Shown here: positions 14,649-22,806 of the stretch, one piece after another | Layout of the letters: every line of letters starts with the position of its first letter | Numbering within the stretch: position 1 is the stretch's first letter | Source of the DNA: JBOGXB01 sp050694215 | GTDB lineage: Bacteria > Actinomycetota > CADDZG01 > WHSQ01 | Direction: 5' to 3' | Length of the DNA stretch: 26,284 nt | Assembly: GCA_050694215.1 (NCBI GenBank) | Contig: JBOGXB010000026.1 | Span: 1 to 26,284 of the forward strand | Translations under genes and position numbers: made by a program | Notes under the pieces: model-generated | The model's input: only the letters and a program-made list of their open reading frames with translations | What the model was told of the DNA's origin: nothing | The model's database searches: none

Positions 14649-16075
14649 TCTCCGCCCTCGTCTCCCTTGTCCTTGTCCTTGCCCTTGCCCTCGCTGTTGC
14701 CGGGTCCGCTGCTGTCACCGTCTTCGTCGGGCTCCTCGCCCGTGCTCACGAAGAGGGTAACGACTTCCCCTGGTGGGACGACGGTTCCGGGCTCCGGGTT
14801 CGTGGTGACCACCACGTCCTCCTCGAAGTCCTCGGAGTCGGTGTCGGTCTCGTCTACGCGGAGTCCTTGCGCCACGAGCAACTCCGTGGCCTCGTCTTTG
14901 TGCATGCCGACGATCGTGCCCGGGATCGTGACGCCCGCTGCGGTGGTGGTAGTGGGCTCCTGGGGCTGGTCGGCCGGCCCCCCGGCCGGTTCTTCGGCCT
15001 GGGGTGCTTGCCCGCGCGGCCCCGCTTCGTTCGAAGTAAGCCTCCACAACAGCAATCCGGCAGCCAGCAGCAACAGGAAGGCGAAGATCGCGATTACGGC
15101 CCGGCCGATCCGACGTGGGTCCCACCGTTGTCCCGGGATCGGCCAGACGCGAGCCTCTTGCGCCTCTATCCCCGTGCCGGCTCCGGTCAGCACGGCAGTG
15201 CTTCCCGCTACCGCCCCGGCGGCGGCTGCGGCGGTGACGGCGGGCTGGTCCGCCGTCGGGCTGAGGGAAGCGGCCAGCGCCGCGGCCAGATCCGAGCCGC
15301 TCGCATAGCGGTCCTCAGGAGCCTTGGCCGTAGCCTTGGCCACCACATCGTCGAGACCATCGGGGACGTCGCGGTTGAGCTCGCCGGGACGAGGAACCTC
15401 GTCCGACACATGGCGCATCGCCACTGCGAGCGCGGAATCACCGGTGAACGGCAGCGTTCCCGTGATCATCTCGTAGAGGACGATCCCGAGTGAATAGATG
15501 TCCGTCCCCGGACCGATCTTGTCCCCCGCCGCCTGCTCCGGCGAGATGTAATGAGCGGTGCCGAGCACCGAACCTGTCGCAGTGAGGGTGGAATCGCCGG
15601 CCGCGCGTGCGATCCCGAAGTCCGTCACCTTGACCTTGTCCTCTTCGCCGATGATCACATTCGCAGGCTTGATGTCGCGGTGGACGAGCCCCGCGTTGTG
15701 TGCATGCCCGATTGCCTCTGCGATCTGAGTCCCTATCCGCACGACTCGATCCGAGGAGAGCCGCCCTTCCTCCCTGAGCACTTGCGCCAGGTCGCGCCCG
15801 GATGCCATCTCCATCACCATGAAGTGGCGATCCGAGTCCTCTCCGAAGTCGTAGACGCCGGCGACGTTGGGATGTGAGAGCGCGCCGGCCGCCCTAGCCT
15901 CGCGGCGAAAGCGCTCGACGAAACGAGGATCGTGCGCAAGCTCCTCCTTGAGGACCTTGATCGCCACCCGCCGCCCGAGCCGCTCGTCTACGGCAACGAA
16001 GACCGTCCCCATACCGCCGGTAGCGACGCGCTCCTCGATCGCGTAGCGATCGGCCAGCCGGGTGCCTTTCACCAT
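14645..16075 (-). CDS. pknA: Ser/Thr protein kinase, PknA position, with one PASTA domain
   Basis: A 476-residue membrane kinase. Kinase domain about 1-270: glycine loop ATGGMGTV, K40, HRDIKPAN (132-139), DFG (152-154), activation loop STLTATGS. An Ala-rich linker follows, then a membrane helix (about 325-346), a Pro/Thr-rich spacer, a single PASTA domain (about 381-446) and a low-complexity Gly/Lys/Asp/Glu tail (447-476). Mycobacterial PknA has no PASTA domain, so the name rests on operon position between pbpA and pknB. It would phosphorylate division and cell-wall substrates at the membrane. It starts at ATG, overlapping the pbpA end by seven bases, and its stop overlaps the pknB TTG start, so translation is probably coupled throughout. 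Confidence 0.9.
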   Translation of the reverse strand: MVKGTRLADRYAIEERVATGGMGTVFVAVDERLGRRVAIKVLKEELAHDPRFVERFRREARAAGALSHPNVAGVYDFGEDSDRHFMVMEMASGRDLAQVLREEGRLSSDRVVRIGTQIAEAIGHAHNAGLVHRDIKPANVIIGEEDKVKVTDFGIARAAGDSTLTATGSVLGTAHYISPEQAAGDKIGPGTDIYSLGIVLYEMITGTLPFTGDSALAVAMRHVSDEVPRPGELNRDVPDGLDDVVAKATAKAPEDRYASGSDLAAALAASLSPTADQPAVTAAAAAGAVAGSTAVLTGAGTGIEAQEARVWPIPGQRWDPRRIGRAVIAIFAFLLLLAAGLLLWRLTSNEAGPRGQAPQAEEPAGGPADQPQEPTTTTAAGVTIPGTIVGMHKDEATELLVAQGLRVDETDTDSEDFEEDVVVTTNPEPGTVVPPGEVVTLFVSTGEEPDEDGDSSGPGNSEGKGKDKDKGDEGGD

Positions 16076-17574
16076 CTGCGGATCTGCCGGTCGGCTTCCA
16101 TGACTGCCTTGGCGATGGGCGCCGCCACCGCCCCGCCGGTCGCCTCCGACCCGAATGTGCCGCCATTCTCGACGATGACCGCGACGGCGAGCTGGGGATC
16201 GTCGGCCGGAGCGAACGAGATGAACCAGGTGTGGGGGCTCTCCCCTTCCACTCCCGTTTGCGCGGTTCCGGTCTTTCCCGCCACCTCGACGCCCGGGATC
16301 GTTGCCGCGGTGCCCGTGCCGCTCGGGTCCTGAACGACGGAAACCATCATGCGACTGAGCTCTGCTGCGGTGTCTCCCGACATGGCGCGCCCGATGGTCT
16401 CGGAGGAGAAGCGCTCGACGATGCCTCCGGAGGGGCTGATGATCTCGCGTACCAACCTGGGCCGCGGCACGACCCCGTCGTTGGCGACGGTCGCCGCCAC
16501 GAGGGCCATCTGCAGAGGGGTCGCGACGACGTCACCCTGCCCGATCGCCTCATAAGCGCGGAAGGGAGCGTTGTCGTCCTCGATCCTGGGGAACGCGCTC
16601 GGTTCAGTGGCGACGTCGAAGGGGATGTTGTCGTTGAAACCGAGCTTCTCCGACATCGCGTGGACTTCGTTGTGTATCTCCAGCCCGATGATGGCGAAGG
16701 TCGTGTCGCAGGAGATAGTGAGCGCCGTGAAGAAATCGATCCGTCCGGCCCCCGTGCACGAGGTCCGAGTGAAGTTCGTGAGGGACTGGTCGGTCAGGGG
16801 CATGCACGGAGGGTCCGACCGCGAGCACGGCTGAAGGGCCTGGGGATCTTCGAAGGTCGACTGGGGGTTGTAGCGGCCTGACTCGAGAGCGGCCGCGGCT
16901 GTAACGACCTTCATCGTCGATCCGGGTGGATAACCGCGCGACGTAGCTAGGTTGATGAGCGCCGACTCACCCGACTGTGGATCGAGCGACTCCCAGTAGG
17001 CCTTGGCTCGTCTCGACTCGAAGGTCGCCAGCCCTGCTGGATCGAACGAGGGATTGCTCCACATGGCTCGGACTTCGCCGTTGTTGGGATCGATCGCGAC
17101 GACCGCGCCTCGCTGGTCACCCAGCGCGCTCTGCGCCGCCTCCTGAAGCCGAGAGTCGACGGTCAGCCTCACGTCGTCACCCTGCTCGCCGTCCCCGGAG
17201 AAGCTGTCCTGGATCTCCTGGATGGATACGACGCCCGTGTCGCCCAACAGCTCGTCGTTGTAGCTGCCCTCGATCCGCGCGGTTCCGTACCGGATGGAGT
17301 AGTAGCCGGTCACGTGTCCGTACCGCGCGCCGCCCGGGTACGTGCGCTGGAACTTGAACCGGCCGCGCCTGGGCCTGCTGCGTGCCAGTACCCGACCATC
17401 CACGGTCAGGATGTCACCGCGCTTGATCGAGTACTCGCGGATCAGCTGGCGGATGTTCGCGTTGTTGGAGGCGATGCTCTCCGCGGCGAAGATCTGGATG
17501 TAGTTGAGCTGGAGGAAGACGGCGAGGAACGCCACCAGGAATCCAAGGCCGACCTTGCGGATCTGCGACTGCAT
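16069..17574 (-). CDS. pbpA: Class B penicillin-binding protein PbpA (transpeptidase)
   Basis: A 501-residue peptidoglycan D,D-transpeptidase. A membrane anchor spans about 8-30, followed by a pedestal domain and the penicillin-binding domain with the three active-site motifs in order: STMK (S219 nucleophile), SCD (288-290, in the SxN position) and KTGT (434-437). It cross-links glycan made by the partner polymerase RodA, whose gene overlaps it by one base (TGATG). The SxD variant occurs in some PBP2-type enzymes, so it does not imply loss of activity. Possible disulfide cysteines (C250, C257, C273) lie on the outside. It starts at ATG and is in the usual actinobacterial rodA-pbpA-pknA order. 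Confidence 0.95.
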   Translation of the reverse strand: MQSQIRKVGLGFLVAFLAVFLQLNYIQIFAAESIASNNANIRQLIREYSIKRGDILTVDGRVLARSRPRRGRFKFQRTYPGGARYGHVTGYYSIRYGTARIEGSYNDELLGDTGVVSIQEIQDSFSGDGEQGDDVRLTVDSRLQEAAQSALGDQRGAVVAIDPNNGEVRAMWSNPSFDPAGLATFESRRAKAYWESLDPQSGESALINLATSRGYPPGSTMKVVTAAAALESGRYNPQSTFEDPQALQPCSRSDPPCMPLTDQSLTNFTRTSCTGAGRIDFFTALTISCDTTFAIIGLEIHNEVHAMSEKLGFNDNIPFDVATEPSAFPRIEDDNAPFRAYEAIGQGDVVATPLQMALVAATVANDGVVPRPRLVREIISPSGGIVERFSSETIGRAMSGDTAAELSRMMVSVVQDPSGTGTAATIPGVEVAGKTGTAQTGVEGESPHTWFISFAPADDPQLAVAVIVENGGTFGSEATGGAVAAPIAKAVMEADRQIRRW

Positions 17575-18899
17575 CAGCCTCGGCCCCCTACCAGGATCTC
17601 GCCGGTCTTCGCCGGCGCCGGCTCACCCGTGATCTGGTCCGAGATGCGGATCAGGAGCGCGATCAGGATGAAGTTGGAGAGGAGGCTCGATCCTCCATAG
17701 GACATGAAAGGAAGCGTGATCCCCGTGAGCGGGAGGAGGCGCGTAACCCCGCCCAGGATGATGATGGTTTGCACCGCAAAGATCGTCGTCAGCCCCGACG
17801 CCAGCAACTGACCGAAGTCGTCACGGGCCGCGAGCGAGATGCGAAGCCCGCGCGCGACGAGCAGCAGGAAGCACAGAAGGACTCCCGCGGTCCCCAGCAG
17901 ACCCAGCTCCTCCCCCAGCACCGAAAAGATGAAGTCGGTGTGCGCGGCCGGTATCAGGTCGGGAAGGCCCCTGCCGAACCCCGTGCCGAACAGGCCCCCC
18001 TGTGCGAAGGCGAACAACGACTGAGCAAGCTGGTACCCCTCGTCCTGGATGTAACGAGGATTGAATACATCCAGCCATACCTGCACCCGCGTCTGCACGT
18101 GGGCGAAGAGCGAGTAACCGATCACGGCACCAACCGCGAACAGCACCCCTCCGAATGCGAGATAGACGAAGCGCGCGGTTGCCACGTAGAGCATCACTAG
18201 AAAGATCGAGAAGAACAACAGGCTCGAGCCGAGATCTGTCTCGAAGAACATGACTGCGAGCGAGAGCCCCCACATCACGAGGAGAGGACCGAAATGTTTG
18301 ATGTCCGGAACGTGCAAACCAGCGATGCGGCGGGAGGCGATCGCGAGCAGCTCCTTGCGATCCGCGAGATACGCGGCGAAGAAGATGACGAGGCACACCT
18401 TGGCAAGCTCACCCGGCTGGAACGAGAACGCTCCGATTGCGACCCACAGGCGAGCTCCGTTGATGGTCGCACCGAGCGGGCTCATCGGTAGGAGCAGCAG
18501 CCCCACGCCGATGAAGCCGAGGATGTACTTGTAACGGGAGATGACCCGGTAGTCCCTGATGAGGAACAGCGTGCCCACGAACAGACTGATGCCGAGCATC
18601 GTCCAGGTGACCTGTGTCGGACCGAAGCCCTCCGGATCGAGGCGATAGACGGCCGCGACGCCGAGGACATTGAGGATCGCGGCCAGCGGAAGGATCAAGG
18701 GATCCGCAGAGGCGGCGAGTTTCCGCATGGCGATGTGAGCTGCGACATAGAAGCCCGCGAGCAGAGCCGCGAAGGGGACGGTGACCGCGAGATCGTCGAA
18801 CTCCAGGCCGATCGCGACTAGTGCAAGGGCACCGACCCCCAGCACGAGTGCGAGGACCAGGAGCGCAAGCTCGCGATTGCGTCTGAACGATGCCTGCAC
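17574..18899 (-). CDS. rodA: SEDS peptidoglycan glycosyltransferase RodA/FtsW
   Basis: A 441-residue polytopic membrane protein with about twelve hydrophobic segments, of the SEDS family (shape, elongation, division, sporulation). Diagnostic motifs are NGARLWVAIGAFSFQPGELAK (146-166, the FQPxE segment), the essential acidic residue in FETDLGSSLLF (D222), and the late loop TGITLPFMSYGGSSLLSN. SEDS proteins polymerise glycan strands from lipid II in complex with a class B PBP, here PbpA encoded directly downstream. It starts at GTG, overlapping the pstP stop by one base. Calling it RodA rather than FtsW rests on the cluster, which in actinobacteria always carries the rodA copy. Confidence 0.93.
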   Translation of the reverse strand: MQASFRRNRELALLVLALVLGVGALALVAIGLEFDDLAVTVPFAALLAGFYVAAHIAMRKLAASADPLILPLAAILNVLGVAAVYRLDPEGFGPTQVTWTMLGISLFVGTLFLIRDYRVISRYKYILGFIGVGLLLLPMSPLGATINGARLWVAIGAFSFQPGELAKVCLVIFFAAYLADRKELLAIASRRIAGLHVPDIKHFGPLLVMWGLSLAVMFFETDLGSSLLFFSIFLVMLYVATARFVYLAFGGVLFAVGAVIGYSLFAHVQTRVQVWLDVFNPRYIQDEGYQLAQSLFAFAQGGLFGTGFGRGLPDLIPAAHTDFIFSVLGEELGLLGTAGVLLCFLLLVARGLRISLAARDDFGQLLASGLTTIFAVQTIIILGGVTRLLPLTGITLPFMSYGGSSLLSNFILIALLIRISDQITGEPAPAKTGEILVGGRG

Positions 18900-20125
18900 T
18901 AGCCGCCCCCGCCTTGCTGTCTCTGATTGCGATCCCGTCTGCGGAGCTCCTCGTCCTGAGCCCGCTCCTCCAGGTCTGTGATGCGCGCTTCGGCTTCCTC
19001 GAGCGAATCGACCTTTATCCCATCGCGCACGTTGTCGCGAAGGAACTCGGGCACCTCCGCAAGGGCGAGATCGCTCACCTCCTGCTCCTCGCTCAGCGAG
19101 AAGCCGGCGACCTCCTCGGGCCGACCCTGGAAGATCGTCACGATGCCGGCCTCATTGACGCCCACGAACCACGAGTTCGACAAGGAATAGCTCAGCAGCG
19201 CGTATCCCCCTCCCGCGATGATCCCGACCGCTACGAGTGTGCCGAGCAGATAACGAAGCCAGCGACGTTTGGGGCGATCGGCCAGGGCCGTGAGGGCGTG
19301 AACCGTGTCGTCTCGCCGGTCCCTCAGGGGGGCAGGGTCCGTGTCGGCGCGCGCCGGGCCGGCCGCAGGAGCCGGTGAGCTCTCCTCTTCCTTGATTGGA
19401 GCGGCATCCCGGGCTTTCTCCGCTACTTCGATCACCACTGCCGTGATGTTGTCCTCGCCGCCCGCATCGTTGGCGAGCTGAACGAGGAGCTCGGACGCAT
19501 CCTGAGGGTCGGCCCTGTCGTTCAGGACCTCGGCTATCGAATCCTGATCCACCATCGAAGAAAGCCCGTCGCTGCAGAGAAGGATCCGATCCCCTTCCCT
19601 AAGCTCGATGGTCTGAGTGTCCACCTCGACGTCGGGGTCGACGCCCAGAGCACGCGTGACGATGCTCCTCTGCGGGTGACGTTCTGCCTCTTCGGGACGA
19701 AGCTTCCCCTCCCGCACCATGCGTCCGACGAGCGTGTGATCCTCGGTGATCTGGGAGAGGTCGCCGTCTCGCAAGAGGTAGGCGCGCGAGTCACCGACGT
19801 GAGCTATGTGCAAACTTGCGTCGTCGAGCATGGCGAGGGTGCAGGTCGTCCCCATCCCGTGCAGCGATGCATCCGATTGAGCCTTCTTCCAGATCTCGTG
19901 ATTCGCTTCACGAACCAGCCGCGCGAGCGATCCGGTATCGCCGGGCGAGTCCTGCTCGGCTCGCGTCGTGATGGTCTCGACGGCGGTCCGAGACGCCACA
20001 TCTCCTGCGAGATGGCCACCCATCCCGTCTGCGACCGCGAACAGTGGCGCCTCGACTAGGAACGAATCCTCGTTCGCCTCTCGTACTCGTCCGGTGTCCG
20101 TCGTTGCGCCTACCCTGGCGTTCAC
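18899..20125 (-). CDS. pstP: PP2C-family Ser/Thr phosphatase PstP
   Basis: A 408-residue membrane-anchored phosphatase. The cytosolic PP2C domain (about 1-236) has the metal and phosphate motifs in order: REANEDSF, ADGMGGH (D33), VGDSRAYL, CSDGLSS (D186) and GGEDNITAVV (E224, D225). A Pro/Ala-rich linker leads to a membrane helix (about 289-312), then an extracytosolic part ending in a charged, coiled-coil-like stretch (about 373-400) and QGGGG. PstP reverses phosphorylation by PknA/PknB of kinase activation loops and cell-wall substrates. It starts at ATG, overlapping the fhaB stop by four bases (ATGA). Confidence 0.94.
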   Translation of the reverse strand: MNARVGATTDTGRVREANEDSFLVEAPLFAVADGMGGHLAGDVASRTAVETITTRAEQDSPGDTGSLARLVREANHEIWKKAQSDASLHGMGTTCTLAMLDDASLHIAHVGDSRAYLLRDGDLSQITEDHTLVGRMVREGKLRPEEAERHPQRSIVTRALGVDPDVEVDTQTIELREGDRILLCSDGLSSMVDQDSIAEVLNDRADPQDASELLVQLANDAGGEDNITAVVIEVAEKARDAAPIKEEESSPAPAAGPARADTDPAPLRDRRDDTVHALTALADRPKRRWLRYLLGTLVAVGIIAGGGYALLSYSLSNSWFVGVNEAGIVTIFQGRPEEVAGFSLSEEQEVSDLALAEVPEFLRDNVRDGIKVDSLEEAEARITDLEERAQDEELRRRDRNQRQQGGGG

Positions 20126-20589
20126 TTGCGCATCTCCAGAACGGTCTTACCGATCTTGACTCGGTCGCCTCGTTGCAGCTCGGCCGGCGCGGTGATTCGG
20201 CGGCGGTTGAGGTAAGTGCCGTTCGTGGAGCCAAGGTCTTCGACCATGAACGAGTCGTCGCGAGAGAAGATCCTTGCGTGCATCTGGCTCACGTAGGTGT
20301 CGTCCAGGACGAGACCACACTTCTCGGCTCGCCCAATGATGAGCTCGTCATCCAGATCCAACGACTTTCCCTTGAGCCCGCCTTCGATGATCGCAGCCTT
20401 CCTCGGGGCCTTCTTCTGACGTTTGGACGGGGGCCGCGATGGAGGAGGCGCGTACGAACGCTCAGACGCTCTGGGTGACGCGCTCGCGGGCCGGAGCTCC
20501 AGGTAGATCGCCCGCACTGCGCGCGCGATGAAGATGTACAGGATGGCGAGAAACACGTACTTGAGCAGATCGAGGACGAGCTCAGGCAT
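20122..20589 (-). CDS. fhaB: FHA domain protein FhaB (FipA-like), membrane anchored
   Basis: A 155-residue protein with an N-terminal membrane helix (about 6-25), a Pro/Lys/Arg-rich linker and a C-terminal FHA domain (about 80-150). The phosphothreonine-binding residues are present: LIIGRAEKCG, SQMHARI and DLGSTNGTYL. FHA domains read phosphothreonine marks, here presumably written by PknA/PknB; the mycobacterial FhaB/FipA homologue links FtsZ and FtsQ under stress. I chose ATG 20589 over GTG 20598. Both overlap the end of fhaA, so the two are translationally coupled. It overlaps pstP by four bases. Confidence 0.92.
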   Translation of the reverse strand: MPELVLDLLKYVFLAILYIFIARAVRAIYLELRPASASPRASERSYAPPPSRPPSKRQKKAPRKAAIIEGGLKGKSLDLDDELIIGRAEKCGLVLDDTYVSQMHARIFSRDDSFMVEDLGSTNGTYLNRRRITAPAELQRGDRVKIGKTVLEMRK

Positions 20590-21361
20590 TGGCCGCACTC
20601 TTGAAGAGGAGCTCGCTAGTCCCGAAGGCGATCGTGTCTCCGTCTTTCAGCGCATGCTCCTTTGCCAGCTTCCCGTTAACGAGCGTGCCGTTCGTCGAAC
20701 CGAGGTCGATCAGCAGCCACCGACCCGAGTCCCGCCTGAGCTCGGCGTGTCTGCGGCTCACGTTCGGATCGGACAGGACCACGTCGCTGCTGGACAAGCG
20801 TCCGATCACGACCGGCTCCCGGGTGATCGAGATGCGCTCCTTGGGCGCACCCTCCTCGTCGAGCACCACTAGCTCGGCTCCCGAACCCTTTACTCCCAGC
20901 CGCTCGGCGTCCTGCACCGAGATCGCCGCGGTGGCGTCGGGTGCGTTCTCGTGTGGAGCCCTCGTCGAGACCCGGGGCCCGGGGGCGTCTGCATCCGCGG
21001 ACAAGGATGCCTCGACCCTGAACTCGCCCCGCCCCATCCCCTCCTGCTCCTCGAACTTGATCCGTGGCAAACCCATCAGGTTCCAGCGATTCTGCTTAGC
21101 CTGGTCGATCACGAGCTCCGAGAACTCCGATCGCAGCCCGGCCTCCATCTGAGCGAACCGCTTGTAGTCCTCGGTGCCCATCGAGACGGCGAAGTCGTTC
21201 GGCGCGTAAACGCGGTTCACCGACACGGTCTTGTTCTCTGCCATCTCGCGCAGGATCCTCCGCCCCACCTCGACCGGCTGGAGGCCGGAACGGAAGACGC
21301 GGGTGAAGAAGCCCTCGACCAGGCCCTCCAGTCGTCGCTCGACCCGCTTGCCGATTCCCAC
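20582..21361 (-). CDS. fhaA: FhaA: DUF3662 and FHA domain protein
   Basis: A 259-residue cytosolic protein and first gene of the seven-gene operon. Residues 1-120 are the DUF3662 domain (GKRVERRLEGLVEGFFTRVF, VYAPNDFAVS). After a 60-residue linker comes an FHA domain (about 183-255) with VVIGR, SRRHAEL and STNGTLVNG, the phosphothreonine-binding loops. In mycobacteria FhaA binds phosphorylated MviN/MurJ and restrains peptidoglycan synthesis. This version is much shorter than the mycobacterial one because the disordered middle is nearly absent. It starts at GTG with AGGAGG six bases upstream, the clearest ribosome binding site of the operon. Confidence 0.94.
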   Translation of the reverse strand: MGIGKRVERRLEGLVEGFFTRVFRSGLQPVEVGRRILREMAENKTVSVNRVYAPNDFAVSMGTEDYKRFAQMEAGLRSEFSELVIDQAKQNRWNLMGLPRIKFEEQEGMGRGEFRVEASLSADADAPGPRVSTRAPHENAPDATAAISVQDAERLGVKGSGAELVVLDEEGAPKERISITREPVVIGRLSSSDVVLSDPNVSRRHAELRRDSGRWLLIDLGSTNGTLVNGKLAKEHALKDGDTIAFGTSELLFKSAANA

Positions 21362-21388
21362 CGTCCACCTCCTATGAGTACCCGCAGG

Positions 21389-21418
21389 ATTATGCCCATT
21401 CGCGGCCGCCTAAGGCGG
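21389..21418 (-). promoter_or_regulatory. Candidate promoter and dyad upstream of the fhaA-pknB operon
   Basis: On the minus strand CATAAT (21394-21389) matches the -10 consensus in five of six bases and lies 27 bases before the fhaA GTG, leaving room for a short leader with AGGAGG. Just upstream is a 13-base dyad, CCGCC-TAA-GGCGG (21406-21418), positioned to overlap the -35 region, where a repressor or activator could bind. No good -35 hexamer is seen. Confidence 0.4.
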
Positions 21419-21450
21419 ATGGGCCCGCCGCCGTGGGGAATGGCCGGCCC

Positions 21451-21459
21451 TGCTAGATT
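21451..21459 (+). promoter_or_regulatory. Possible extended -10 promoter for tRNA-Leu
   Basis: TGCTAGATT fits the extended -10 pattern TGNTANNNT and lies about 36 bases before the first base of the tRNA. No -35 is obvious. Confidence 0.3.
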
Positions 21460-21495
21460 CTTGACCTGTTTGCGCACCGCGAGGCGCGTCACCCC

Positions 21496-21579
21496 GGGCG
21501 AGTGGTGGAACGGCAGACACGCTGGCTTCAGGAGCCAGTGCGCGTTAAGCGTGTGGGGGTTCAAATCCCCCCTCGCCCA
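21496..21579 (+). tRNA. tRNA-Leu (anticodon CAG)
   Basis: An 84-base class II tRNA. The acceptor arms are GGGCGAG (21496-21502) and CTCGCCC (21572-21578), with discriminator A 21579. The anticodon stem CTGGC/GCCAG encloses TTCAGGA with CAG at 21529-21531. A long variable arm (about 21539-21554) is as expected for leucine. The T arm is GGGGG-TTCAAAT-CCCCC (21555-21571). The terminal CCA is not encoded; the next bases are CGA. It reads CUG, a major leucine codon in this GC-rich genome. Confidence 0.96.
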
Positions 21580-21591
21580 CGAATACCTGCA

Positions 21592-21628
21592 TGAGACTAG
21601 ACCTCGGGTTCTGCGTCCACTAGTCTCA
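21592..21628. repeat. Perfect 9-bp inverted repeat after tRNA-Leu
   Basis: TGAGACTAG (21592-21600) and CTAGTCTCA (21620-21628) are perfect inverted arms around 19 bases, starting 13 bases after the tRNA. Without a U-tract it is not a standard terminator. It could be a processing or termination hairpin for the tRNA transcript, an operator, or a recombination-type dyad. Confidence 0.5.
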
Positions 21629-21714
21629 CGCCGCCCGCCTCCCGCGCGGTGGGTCGTCTTTAGGGAGGCACTGCGGAGGGAGCACCGATCGCCACCCTCG
21701 GGTGGGAGCTCCGA

Positions 21715-21754
21715 GTGGAGAGGTCGGAGGGGGTGGAGAGGTCGGAGGGTGGAG
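21715..21754 (+). repeat. Tandem 18-base repeat upstream of the ABC transporter promoter
   Basis: The 17-base unit GTGGAGAGGTCGGAGGG occurs at 21715-21731 and 21733-21749, period 18, followed by a partial third copy, GTGGAG (21749-21754). It ends just before the predicted promoter at 21758. It may be a repeated activator site or a simple tandem duplication. Confidence 0.6.
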
Positions 21755-21757
21755 ACG

Positions 21758-21786
21758 TTGCGGGTTCGTGAATCTCCCGCTACACT
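21758..21786 (+). promoter_or_regulatory. Predicted promoter of the peptide ABC transporter operon
   Basis: TTGCGG (21758-21763) and TACACT (21781-21786) are separated by 17 bases and resemble a housekeeping -35/-10 pair; the -10 fits TANNNT. Transcription would start near 21793, about 30 bases before the first permease ATG. Confidence 0.45.
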
Positions 21787-21822
21787 GCCCAACGACATAT
21801 GTAGTAGGGGGATATCGGGATC

Positions 21823-22806
21823 ATGAGCCAGATCGCCAGCGACGTCGGCGGCCAGCCCGACGTAATCACGCCCGTCGAGGAAGAGATCAAGGGCAAGACC
21901 CCCTGGCAGCTTTTCTGGCGCCGCTTCAAGGAGGACAGGCTGGCGCTCGTGGGCGTCGGGTTCGTCATCTTCTTGATCCTGCTTGCGTTCACCGCCCCCC
22001 TGTTTGCGGACTTCACGGGGCACGGCCCGAACAGCCTCGAGTTCAGCCGAGATATGACGGACGAGTTCGGCATCCCGCGGGGTCCCGACTTCGACCGTAA
22101 GTTCTACTTCGGTGCGGACCTGGTCGGCCGTGACCTCTTCGTGCGCGTGATCTACGGCACCCGTACCTCGTTGCTCGTCGCCGTAGTCGCCACGGGCATA
22201 TCCGGGACCATCGGTATCGTGCTGGGCATCACCGCAGGCTATTTCCGGGGACCCGTCGACACCATCATCTCGCGCACCATCGATCTCATCTTGTCGATGC
22301 CGCTGATCCTGTTCGCGATCGGCATCGTGGCCGCATGCTCGGTTACACAAGAGGGATGTCTCGGGGGGCTCGTCGAGCCGGGCCTCCCGCTCGTGATCTT
22401 CATCATCTCGATCTTCTCGTGGCCTTACATCGCGCGCATCGTGCGCGGTAACACGCTCTCCATCCGGGAGAAGGAGTTCATCGAAGCAAGCCGCTCGCTG
22501 GGCGCCAGCAACCGCCGCATCATGTTCACTGAGGTGCTCCCGAACCTCGTTGCTCCGATCATCGTCTACGCGACCCTGATCATCCCGAGCAACATCCTGT
22601 TCGAGGCCGCTCTCTCCTTCCTGGGCCTCGGAGTGCCGCAGAGCACGCCCTCGTGGGGTCGCATGCTGTCCGACGCGGCGCGCATCTTCGAGTTCGCACC
22701 CTGGCTGATGATCTTTCCCGGTGTGTTCCTGTTCTTCACGACGCTTGCGTTCAACCTCCTGGGGGACGGGCTTAGGGACGCGCTCGACCCGAGAACGGGA
22801 CGCTGA
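21823..22806 (+). CDS. Dipeptide/oligopeptide-type ABC transporter permease (DppC/OppC-like)
   Basis: A 327-residue inner-membrane permease. A cytosolic N-terminal region precedes the first membrane helix (ALVGVGFVIFLILLAF), as in the OppC N-terminal domain. An extracytosolic loop follows (FGADLVGRDLFVRVIYGTRTSL is the conserved OppC/DppC signature), then about five more helices. The EAA loop that contacts the ATPase is EASRSLGASNRRIMFTEVLPN, and the end LLGDGLRDALDPR is typical. It would pair with the second permease (24927-25892). The ATG start is preceded by a weak GGGA. It stands first in the operon, before the binding protein, which is not the common order. Confidence 0.92.
   Translation: MSQIASDVGGQPDVITPVEEEIKGKTPWQLFWRRFKEDRLALVGVGFVIFLILLAFTAPLFADFTGHGPNSLEFSRDMTDEFGIPRGPDFDRKFYFGADLVGRDLFVRVIYGTRTSLLVAVVATGISGTIGIVLGITAGYFRGPVDTIISRTIDLILSMPLILFAIGIVAACSVTQEGCLGGLVEPGLPLVIFIISIFSWPYIARIVRGNTLSIREKEFIEASRSLGASNRRIMFTEVLPNLVAPIIVYATLIIPSNILFEAALSFLGLGVPQSTPSWGRMLSDAARIFEFAPWLMIFPGVFLFFTTLAFNLLGDGLRDALDPRTGR

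Noticed and set aside
16681..16740. SCD instead of SCN in the second PbpA motif as a sign of inactivation
   Set aside because: SxD occurs in active PBP2-type transpeptidases, and the STMK and KTGT motifs are intact.
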